From assembly GCA_024707405.1 (NCBI GenBank), contig JANPZU010000005.1:434001-498000 (forward strand): a stretch of 64,000 nt of DNA. Reading direction: 5' to 3'. The notes beneath the pieces are model-generated. The model was given only the letters and a program-made list of their open reading frames with translations, had not been told where the DNA came from and did no database searches. The translations under genes and the position numbers were made by a program. This DNA is from Luteimonas sp. (GTDB lineage Bacteria > Pseudomonadota > Gammaproteobacteria > Xanthomonadales > Xanthomonadaceae). Positions within the stretch are counted from its first letter, which is position 1. Every line of letters starts with the position of its first letter. Shown one piece after another: positions 57,627 to 64,000 of this stretch.

Positions 57627-59332
57627 GCAGGCTGCACGCGCACGGGCCGGTAGGGCGGCGTCGACATCACCATCTCCGCCAGCGAATAGGCCAGCTCGCG
57701 TTCGGCGAGGACGGCGCCGTCAGCGCCGTGTTCCAGCAGGTGCTTCACCTCGGCGTCGCTGTGCGCCCGCGCGAGCACGGTGATCGCGGGATTGATCGCC
57801 TTCATCCGCGCGATCGCCTCGCCGGCCTCGAGTGCGTGCGGGATCGCGAAGATCGCCAGCTTGGCGCGATCCGGGGCGGCTTCCTTCATGACCCGTTCTG
57901 CGGCGACGTTGCCGCGCACGGCATGCAGGCCCGATGCGCGTGCCCGGGTGATGCGGTCGACATCGTCCTCGACCACGACCAACGGCACGCCGCGCTGGTG
58001 CAACAGTTCCGCGAGTTGCTGCCCGACGCGGCCGTAGCCGACCAGGATGGTGTGGTCGACGACGCTGTCGGGGACGGCGGGCGGTTCTTCCGGCGCTTCC
58101 GCCGCGGCCCTCGCCGCGGCAGCTGCCGTTTCGCGTGCCTCGCGCCGTGCCAGCACCGAGAACAGCATCGGGTTGACCAGGATGGAAAGCAGCGCGCCGG
58201 CGAGGATCAGGTCGCGCCCGGTTTCCGGCAGGATCGCCAGGCTCACGCCGAGGCTGGCGAGGATGAAGGAGAACTCGCCGATCTGCGCGAGGCTCGCCGA
58301 AATGGTGAGTGCCGTGGCCTTGGGATGCTTGAACAGCCGCACGATCCAGTACGCGGCGAGCGACTTGCCCACCACGATGATCAGGAAGGTGGCGATCACC
58401 TGCCACGGATGCTGCACGAGGATGTTGGGGTCGAACAGCATGCCCACCGACACGAAGAACAGCACCGCGAATGCGTCGCGCAGCGGCAGCGAATCGTTCG
58501 CCGCCTTGTGGCTGAGTTCGGATTCGTTGAGCAGCATGCCGGCGAAGAACGCGCCCAGTGCGAACGACACCCCGAACAGCATCGCCGAGCCGAAGGCCAC
58601 GCCCAGGGCGATCGCGAGCACCGAGAGGGTGAACAGTTCGCGAGAACCGGTGCCGGCGATCTTCTCCAGCGTCCACGGGATCACGCGCTTGCCGACGATC
58701 ATCATCACCGCGACGAACAGCGAGACCTGGATGAGCGTCTTCACCAGCGCGTAGGAAATCGCACCGACCATGCCTCCGCCGGCCTGCGCGTCGCCCGAGG
58801 TTTCGTTCATCACTTCGGCCAGCGCGGGCAGCAGCACCAGCGCCAGTACCATCGCCAGGTCTTCGACGATCAGCCAGCCGACCGCGATCTTGCCGCGTTT
58901 GGTTTCGAGCAGCCGGTATTGGTCCATCGCCCGCAGCAGCACCACGGTACTGGCGACCGAGAGCGCCAACCCGAACACGAAGCCGTTGATCGGCGACCAG
59001 CCCATGCCCCAGGCCAGCAGCCAGCCCAGTGCGGTGGCGACCGAGATCTGCGCGATCGCGCCGGGAATGGCGATCGCCTTGACCGCCAGCAGATCCTTCA
59101 GCGAGAAGTGCAGGCCGACCCCGAACATCAGCAGCATCACGCCGATCTCGGCGAGCTGGTTGGCCAGCTCCTGGTCGGCGACGAATCCGGGGGTGAAGGG
59201 GCCGACGACGATGCCGGCGACGAGGTAACCGACCAATGGCGACACGCGCAGGCGGTTGGCCAGCGCACCCAGCACGAAGGCAAGGCCCAGCCCGACTGCG
59301 ATGATGTTGATCAGGTCGGTGTCATGATGCAT
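57623..59332 (-). CDS. CPA2-family cation:proton antiporter (KefB/YbaL-like)
   Basis: Monovalent cation-proton antiporter with about 12 membrane segments in residues 1-385 and a cytoplasmic RCK/TrkA-N domain (ILVGYGRVGQQLAELLHQRG, Rossmann nucleotide-binding) in the last 150. ATG 59332 gives 569 residues starting MHHDTDLINIIAVGLGL. The frame runs upstream to 59512, but that part is not antiporter-like. The transport-site motif is GVGLHFSLKDLL. Resembles YbaL/KefB potassium efflux systems; no kefG-type partner gene is adjacent. It shares a 4-base end with the EAL gene (both stops near 57623-57626), a convergent overlap. Confidence 0.88.
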   Translation of the reverse strand: MHHDTDLINIIAVGLGLAFVLGALANRLRVSPLVGYLVAGIVVGPFTPGFVADQELANQLAEIGVMLLMFGVGLHFSLKDLLAVKAIAIPGAIAQISVATALGWLLAWGMGWSPINGFVFGLALSVASTVVLLRAMDQYRLLETKRGKIAVGWLIVEDLAMVLALVLLPALAEVMNETSGDAQAGGGMVGAISYALVKTLIQVSLFVAVMMIVGKRVIPWTLEKIAGTGSRELFTLSVLAIALGVAFGSAMLFGVSFALGAFFAGMLLNESELSHKAANDSLPLRDAFAVLFFVSVGMLFDPNILVQHPWQVIATFLIIVVGKSLAAYWIVRLFKHPKATALTISASLAQIGEFSFILASLGVSLAILPETGRDLILAGALLSILVNPMLFSVLARREARETAAAAARAAAEAPEEPPAVPDSVVDHTILVGYGRVGQQLAELLHQRGVPLVVVEDDVDRITRARASGLHAVRGNVAAERVMKEAAPDRAKLAIFAIPHALEAGEAIARMKAINPAITVLARAHSDAEVKHLLEHGADGAVLAERELAYSLAEMVMSTPPYRPVRVQPA

Positions 59333-59465
59333 CGAGTGCCGGGGGAAGCTCGCGTCAGGACGGGCAGTGTCGCCGATAGCGCCACCGTGCCGCAAACCTG
59401 GCGCATGGGATGCCGTGTCCCGTCCGGGCATGCACGGTCGCGATGCCATGCGGGCCGCGCAAAGG

Positions 59466-59491
59466 AAACGCCCCGCGTTGCGGGGCGTTTC
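59466..59491 (-). terminator. terminator of the second TonB receptor
   Basis: AAACGCCCCGC-GTT-GCGGGGCGTTTC on the minus strand forms an 11-bp stem ending in a short T-run, just beyond the receptor stop at 59513. Confidence 0.85.
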
Positions 59492-59512
59492 GGTCGAGCT
59501 TGAGGCAATCAC

Positions 59513-61927
59513 TCACCAGCGGTAGCCGATCCTTCCGTACACATAGGCGCCGTTGAAGCCGAACGGCGACTGGCTGTTGTAGGGGAACTGGCCTGTCGTG
59601 GAGTTGAGGTAGATGTTCTCGTCCGGGTATTCGTTGAGCACGTTGTCCGCGCCCAGCGTCAGCGTCCAGTTCTCGCTCGGGCGATAGCTGGCCGACACGT
59701 CCAGCAACCATTTCGCGCCGAAGGTCTGGTCGCGTGCGGCAAGGGCGGCGCTGGCCTGGCGCGTGGTGTAGGCGCCGTAGCGCGTCGCGCCCAGTCCCAG
59801 ATCCCACTGGGCCAGGTTCCAGGTCGCGTTGAGCACTGCCTTGGTGCGCGGGTAGCCTTCTTCCACGCGACCGCGCTCGTCGCGGCCGATGCGCTCGAGG
59901 TTGCGGCCCAGCGCATCGAGTTCCGCCGGATTGGGTGCGATCCGGGTGATCTCGGTCTTGTTGTAGTTGTAGCCGGCGGTAAGGTTCAGCGTGCTCGCAT
60001 CGAACGGGATCGCGTAGCTGCCCACCACGTCGATACCGCGGCTGCGCGTGTCGACGGCGTTGGTGAAGTAGCGTGCGCTGTTGACGCCGGTGATGCCGAG
60101 ACTGGCAAGCAAGGCGATGATCGGATCGTTCGGGTCGCTGGTGTTGGCGGTCAGGTTGGACGACAGCACGATGCGGTCGTCGATGTCGATCTGGTAGGCA
60201 TCGATGGTCAGGTACAGGCGATCCACCGGTTGCAGCACCAGGCCCAGGCTGTAGGACAGCGAAGTCTCGGCCTGCAGGGGCTCCGCGCCCAGCGCCTGTG
60301 CCGCTGCGCTCGTGGTGCGGAAAGTGCCCGATTCGTAGAACACGCCGCCGATGATGTTGCTGGTCACGGCCTGGTAGTACTGCTGGCCGAGCGCCGGGGC
60401 ACGGAAGCCGCTGGCGACGGTGCCGCGCAATGCAACCGCGTCGCTGAAGGCGAAACGAGCCGAGAGCTTGCCCGAGACTTCGCTGCCGAAATCGTCGTAG
60501 TCCTCGTAGCGCACCGCAGCGCCGCCGGAGAAGCGGTCGGTGAAGTCCGCCTCAAGGCCGCCGAATACCGCGTAGCTGCTGCGGTCGAACTTCCCGGCAT
60601 TGGCCGGGGTGAAGCCGGCGAAGCCCTGGGCGCCGGTTCCGAAGTAGGAATCGGGTTCGCCCGCCGATTGCGACCATTCCTCGCTGCGGTACTCGGCGCC
60701 GAACGACAGCGTCGCCGGATAGGCCAGGCCGATCTCGAGCAGGCGCGATGCATCGGCATTGACCACGTGCTGGGTGTACTCCAGCGTGCCGTCGTAGAAG
60801 CGCGTCGGGCTGGCCGCGCCCAGCGAATAGTTGATCGAGTTCTGGGTGTAGAACTCCAGGTCGTTGCGACCGTAGTTGTAGCTCAGGCCCCAGCGCCAGC
60901 CGCTGTCGCTGCCGCCCTTGAGGCCGGCGACCAGCGAACGATCCCGGGAGACCTGGTTGATCTCGGGCACGTAGCCGTCGGGGTAGACCTGCGGCACCAC
61001 CGCGTTGTGGCCGCGCGAACGGTAGAACGCGAAGGACACGATGTCGCGGTTGCTGGCGATGGCGTTGGCATACGCGGTGAGGTTGTCGCTGAACTGGAAC
61101 TCGGTGGTCGCGGCCACGCTGCCGGCCTGTACCTTGGGGTCGCCGTAGATGAAGCCGACCTGGCCGATGGCGGGGTTGTTGCCGGTGTTGGGCGCGGGAT
61201 TGACGCCCTGCGATGGATCGGGGCGATACGGCCGCGCGCGATTGGTGTTGTCCTGGTCGGTGATCTGGCCGGCGACGTGCAGCTTGCCGCGTCCGTCGCC
61301 GTAGCTGATGCCGGTGTCGCCGGAAAGTTGGTAGTTCTTGCCGTCGCCGGCCGAATACTGCCCGTAATTGACTGCGAGGCTGCCGCCTTGCTCGGCCCCC
61401 TTGAGCACCACGTTGACCACGCCCGCGATGGCATCGGAGCCGTACTGCGCGGAAGCCCCATCGCGCAGCACCTCGACACGGGCGATTGCCGAGATCGGGA
61501 TGGCGTTGAGATCGACGGCCGACGAACCTCGGCCGATGCTGCCGTTGACGTTGACCAGTGCCGCGATGTGGCGGCGCTTGCCGTTCACCAGCACCAGCAC
61601 CTGGTCGGGGGACAGGCCGCGCAGTTGCGCCGGACGCACGCCGCTGGTGCCGTCGGTGATCGCAGGGCGCGGGAAATTGAGCGACGGCAATGCGCGGGCG
61701 AGTGCGGTCGCAAGTTCGACCGTGCCGGTCGCGGCCAGGGCTTCCGGGGTGATGATGTCGATGGGCGACTGCGACTCGGCGACGGTGCGGTCGCTGACGC
61801 GCGTGCCGGTGACGATGACGGTATCGAGCGTGCTGGTACTCGGCGGGGCGCCGTCGGGGGATTGTGCAAAGGCGCCGGGTGCGGCGAGTGCCGCCAGAAG
61901 TGCGGCGGCAAGGGGATGGCGGATCAT
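59513..61927 (-). CDS. TonB-dependent receptor, paralogue of 41186-43603
   Basis: An 804-residue outer-membrane receptor. The signal peptide (MIRHPLAAALLAALAAPGA to FAQ) is followed by a TonB-box-like segment (LDTVIVTGTRVSDR), the plug (SPIDIITPEALAATG, LVNGKRRHIAALV, EVLRDGASAQYGSDAI) and a barrel ending in NGAYVYGRIGYRW, with the terminal aromatic typical of outer-membrane proteins. The start has AGGAG seven bases upstream. It shares the plug arrangement with the receptor at 41186, including SLNFPR, RPAQLRGLSPDQVLVL and a VDLNAIPISA motif. The terminator follows directly. Ligand unknown. Confidence 0.92.
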   Translation of the reverse strand: MIRHPLAAALLAALAAPGAFAQSPDGAPPSTSTLDTVIVTGTRVSDRTVAESQSPIDIITPEALAATGTVELATALARALPSLNFPRPAITDGTSGVRPAQLRGLSPDQVLVLVNGKRRHIAALVNVNGSIGRGSSAVDLNAIPISAIARVEVLRDGASAQYGSDAIAGVVNVVLKGAEQGGSLAVNYGQYSAGDGKNYQLSGDTGISYGDGRGKLHVAGQITDQDNTNRARPYRPDPSQGVNPAPNTGNNPAIGQVGFIYGDPKVQAGSVAATTEFQFSDNLTAYANAIASNRDIVSFAFYRSRGHNAVVPQVYPDGYVPEINQVSRDRSLVAGLKGGSDSGWRWGLSYNYGRNDLEFYTQNSINYSLGAASPTRFYDGTLEYTQHVVNADASRLLEIGLAYPATLSFGAEYRSEEWSQSAGEPDSYFGTGAQGFAGFTPANAGKFDRSSYAVFGGLEADFTDRFSGGAAVRYEDYDDFGSEVSGKLSARFAFSDAVALRGTVASGFRAPALGQQYYQAVTSNIIGGVFYESGTFRTTSAAAQALGAEPLQAETSLSYSLGLVLQPVDRLYLTIDAYQIDIDDRIVLSSNLTANTSDPNDPIIALLASLGITGVNSARYFTNAVDTRSRGIDVVGSYAIPFDASTLNLTAGYNYNKTEITRIAPNPAELDALGRNLERIGRDERGRVEEGYPRTKAVLNATWNLAQWDLGLGATRYGAYTTRQASAALAARDQTFGAKWLLDVSASYRPSENWTLTLGADNVLNEYPDENIYLNSTTGQFPYNSQSPFGFNGAYVYGRIGYRW

Positions 61928-62057
61928 GGGGGCTCCTGGTTCTCGGGATCTGGTGCGATGCCTTCTGTTTTAACCGTCGCGTAACAAACGGGAGAAAGGG
62001 GATATGGGCATGTCCTTATTCCCTGCGGGCATGAGCGAGTCGCCATGGGGCTTCCAG

Positions 62058-62063
62058 TAGAAT
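62058..62063 (+). promoter_or_regulatory. candidate -10 of the ABC-F gene
   Basis: TAGAAT followed by CCGCGCC lies only nine bases before the ATG at 62073, so the transcript would start at or just before the start codon (leaderless or nearly so). No ribosome-binding site is seen in that stretch. Confidence 0.45.
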
Positions 62064-62072
62064 CCGCGCCCC

Positions 62073-63941
62073 ATGATCGCTTTCCGCAATTTCGCCCTCC
62101 GCCGCGGCGAACGCCTCCTCCTGTCCGATGTCGACCTGTCCCTGCATGCCGGCATGCGCCTGGGCGTGGTCGGTCGCAACGGTACCGGCAAGTCCAGTCT
62201 GTTCGCCGCCGTGCGCGGGGAAGTGGAAGCCGACCGCGGCGACCTCGACATCCCCAACCGCGTGCGCATCGCGTCGATCGCGCAGGAAATGCCGTCGCTG
62301 CCCGATGCCGCCATCGACTTCGTGCTCGGTGGCGATGCCCGCGTGGCGGCGGCGCTCAAGGCCGAGGCCGACGCGCTCGCCGCCGAAGACTGGGAAGCGG
62401 TCGCCGAGGCCCACCACCTGCTGGAGGAAGTGGGCGGCTACGACGGCACCGCGCGTGCCGGCAAGTTGCTGCATGGGCTCGGCTTCCCCGGCGACACCCA
62501 CCAGCGTGCGGTGTCCACGTTCTCGGGCGGCTGGCGCGTGCGCCTGAACCTCGCGCGCGCGCTGATGACGCCGAGCGACCTGCTGCTGCTCGACGAACCG
62601 ACGAACCACCTCGATCTCGACGCGGTGCTGTGGCTGGAACAATGGCTGCTCAAGTATCCCGGCACGCTGCTGTTGATCTCGCACGACCGCGAGTTCCTCG
62701 ACAACGTGTGTACGCACACGCTGCATCTGCACGGCGGCAAGGCCAAGCTGTACACCGGCGACTACACCTCGTTCGAGCGCCAGCGCTCCGAGCAGTTGCG
62801 CCTGCAGCAGATCACGCATGAAAAGACGCAGGCCGAACGCGCACACCTGCAGAGCTTCATCGACCGCTTCAAGGCCAGTGCGGCGAAGGCCAAGCAGGCG
62901 CAGTCGCGGGTTAAGCGCCTGGCCAAGATGGCGGACACCGAAGCGGTGCGTGCCGAACGCGAAGTGCGCATCGATTTCCCTGCGCCGGCCAAGCTGCCGC
63001 ACGCGCTGCTGCGCATCAACCACGGCACCTGCGGTTATCCGTCCCCGGACGGCGAGGCGGTGATTCTGGAGAACGTCGGCTTTGGTCTGGAAGCGGGCGA
63101 CCGCATCGGTCTGCTCGGGCCGAACGGCGCCGGCAAATCGACGCTGGTGAAATCGCTGGTCGGCGACCTGCCGTTGCTCGAAGGCGAGCGCTACGCGCAT
63201 ACCGACCTGCGCATCGGCTACTTCGCCCAGCACACGGTCGAGGCACTCGTGGCCGGCACGTCGCCGATCGACCACCTGCGCGAGATTTCGCCGAACGTCG
63301 CGATCCAGGAATTCCGCAACTTCCTCGGCAAGTGGAGTTTCCCCGGCGACCGTGCGTTCGAGAGCATCGACGGCTTCAGCGGCGGCGAACGCGCGCGACT
63401 CGCGCTTGCACTGATCGCATGGCGCCAGCCGAACGTGCTGCTGCTCGACGAACCCACCAACCACCTCGACCTCGAGATGCGCGAAGCGCTGGCCGAAGCG
63501 CTCAGCGACTTCCCCGGCGCCATCGTGCTGGTCTCGCACGATCGCCATCTCATCGGTCTGGTCAGCGACACGTTCTGGCGCGTGGCCGATGGCGTGGTCA
63601 AGCCGTTCGACGGCGACCTCGACGAATATGCCGCGTGGCTGCGCGCACGCGGCAATGCCGGTGAACTGCGTGCGCCTGCAAGCAAGCCGCAGCCTGCGGA
63701 TCCGGTGGTGGCCGAAGCGCCGCCGCCGGGCAAGTCGGTCAAGGTCAATCCGCACAAGCTGGGCAAGGCCGAGGCACGCGTGGCGGAACTGGAGCGCGAG
63801 ATCGCATCGATCGAGGGTGAACTGGCTGAGCCGCATGTGTATGCCGACGGCACGAAGATCGCGGCATTGGGGCAGAAGCAGGCGGAATTGCGTGCCGAGC
63901 TGGAAGAGGCGGAAGCCGAATTGCTCGCGTTGTACGGCTGA
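62073..63941 (+). CDS. yheS: ABC-F ATPase, YheS type
   Basis: Soluble tandem ABC ATPase of the ribosome-associated ABC-F family. The 622-residue product has Walker A GRNGTGKSS (about residues 35-43), signature FSGGWRVRL and Walker B LLLLDEPTNHLDLD. A linker rich in charged helix (about 235-300) follows, then a second Walker A GPNGAGKST (about 351), signature FSGGERARL and DEPTNHLDLE. A C-terminal coiled coil (KAEARVAELEREIASIEGE) resembles the one in YheS/Uup. Both ATP sites look intact. It acts on stalled or slow ribosomes in family members; that role is inherited by homology. Confidence 0.92.
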   Translation: MIAFRNFALRRGERLLLSDVDLSLHAGMRLGVVGRNGTGKSSLFAAVRGEVEADRGDLDIPNRVRIASIAQEMPSLPDAAIDFVLGGDARVAAALKAEADALAAEDWEAVAEAHHLLEEVGGYDGTARAGKLLHGLGFPGDTHQRAVSTFSGGWRVRLNLARALMTPSDLLLLDEPTNHLDLDAVLWLEQWLLKYPGTLLLISHDREFLDNVCTHTLHLHGGKAKLYTGDYTSFERQRSEQLRLQQITHEKTQAERAHLQSFIDRFKASAAKAKQAQSRVKRLAKMADTEAVRAEREVRIDFPAPAKLPHALLRINHGTCGYPSPDGEAVILENVGFGLEAGDRIGLLGPNGAGKSTLVKSLVGDLPLLEGERYAHTDLRIGYFAQHTVEALVAGTSPIDHLREISPNVAIQEFRNFLGKWSFPGDRAFESIDGFSGGERARLALALIAWRQPNVLLLDEPTNHLDLEMREALAEALSDFPGAIVLVSHDRHLIGLVSDTFWRVADGVVKPFDGDLDEYAAWLRARGNAGELRAPASKPQPADPVVAEAPPPGKSVKVNPHKLGKAEARVAELEREIASIEGELAEPHVYADGTKIAALGQKQAELRAELEEAEAELLALYG

Positions 63942-63983
63942 GCACGGGTTGCGGTGGATGGGCGTGGCGGTTACGGTGACTGC

Positions 63984-64000
63984 ATGAACACGACATTCAA
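63984..64000 (+). CDS. possible start of a following gene
   Basis: ATG at 63984 opens a frame (MNTTF...) that runs off the window edge. With only five codons visible and no clear ribosome-binding site, the call is tentative. Confidence 0.2.

Overview
The window is a high-GC gammaproteobacterial chromosome segment that reads as Xanthomonadaceae (Lysobacter/Luteimonas/Xanthomonas relatives). The basis is gene order plus protein sequence: a mur/fts cluster running into lpxC, a DciA-type gene, an M23 peptidase and secA; a pilB/pilC/pilD/coaE block beside pilA and pilRS; then sucCD and nadE. TonB-dependent receptors are abundant, as is usual in that family. The species cannot be fixed from the sequence alone.

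Layout. 1-11.4 kb: the division and cell wall cluster murE(partial)-murF-mraY-ftsW-murC-ddl-ftsQ-ftsA-ftsZ-lpxC, nearly all with start/stop overlaps; murD and murG are absent from it. 11.5-17.2 kb: dciA(-), M23 peptidase, secA behind a leader hairpin, and a Nudix/ThiE-like fusion. 17.2-32.1 kb: a minus-strand type IV pilus region (GIY-YIG nuclease, coaE, pilD, pilC, pilB, pilA, tfpZ, a 48-residue small protein, a histidine kinase, a hypothetical gene, pilR, pilS). Its gaps are filled with more than twenty copies of one palindromic repeat family that I do not see elsewhere in the window. 32.3-37.0 kb: sucC-sucD, a ccdAB toxin-antitoxin pair, nadE. 37.2-41.0 kb: a VKOR-thioredoxin fusion, bamD(-), rluD-pgeF. 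41.2-51.0 kb: an accessory block separating pgeF from clpB (two TonB receptors, one frameshifted; a DUF3574-like lipoprotein; an NCS2-like permease; a DUF4166-like protein; a glyoxalase; a frameshifted secreted protein). 51.3-64 kb: clpB, a MetY-like enzyme, a membrane EAL protein, a CPA2 antiporter, a second TonB receptor and a YheS-type ABC-F protein.

How the genes work together. The first block makes lipid-linked peptidoglycan precursor and the divisome, with lpxC committing to lipid A. PilS and PilR form a two-component system; a sigma54-type promoter and two upstream direct repeats at pilA fit PilR control of the major pilin, which PilD processes and PilB/PilC assemble. BamD inserts outer-membrane proteins such as the TonB receptors here.

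The most notable signals are the pilus-region repeat family, whose internal stem changes on both sides so that pairing is kept; the missing murG; the three-palindrome ccdAB promoter; and the hairpin between the likely secA promoter and secA.
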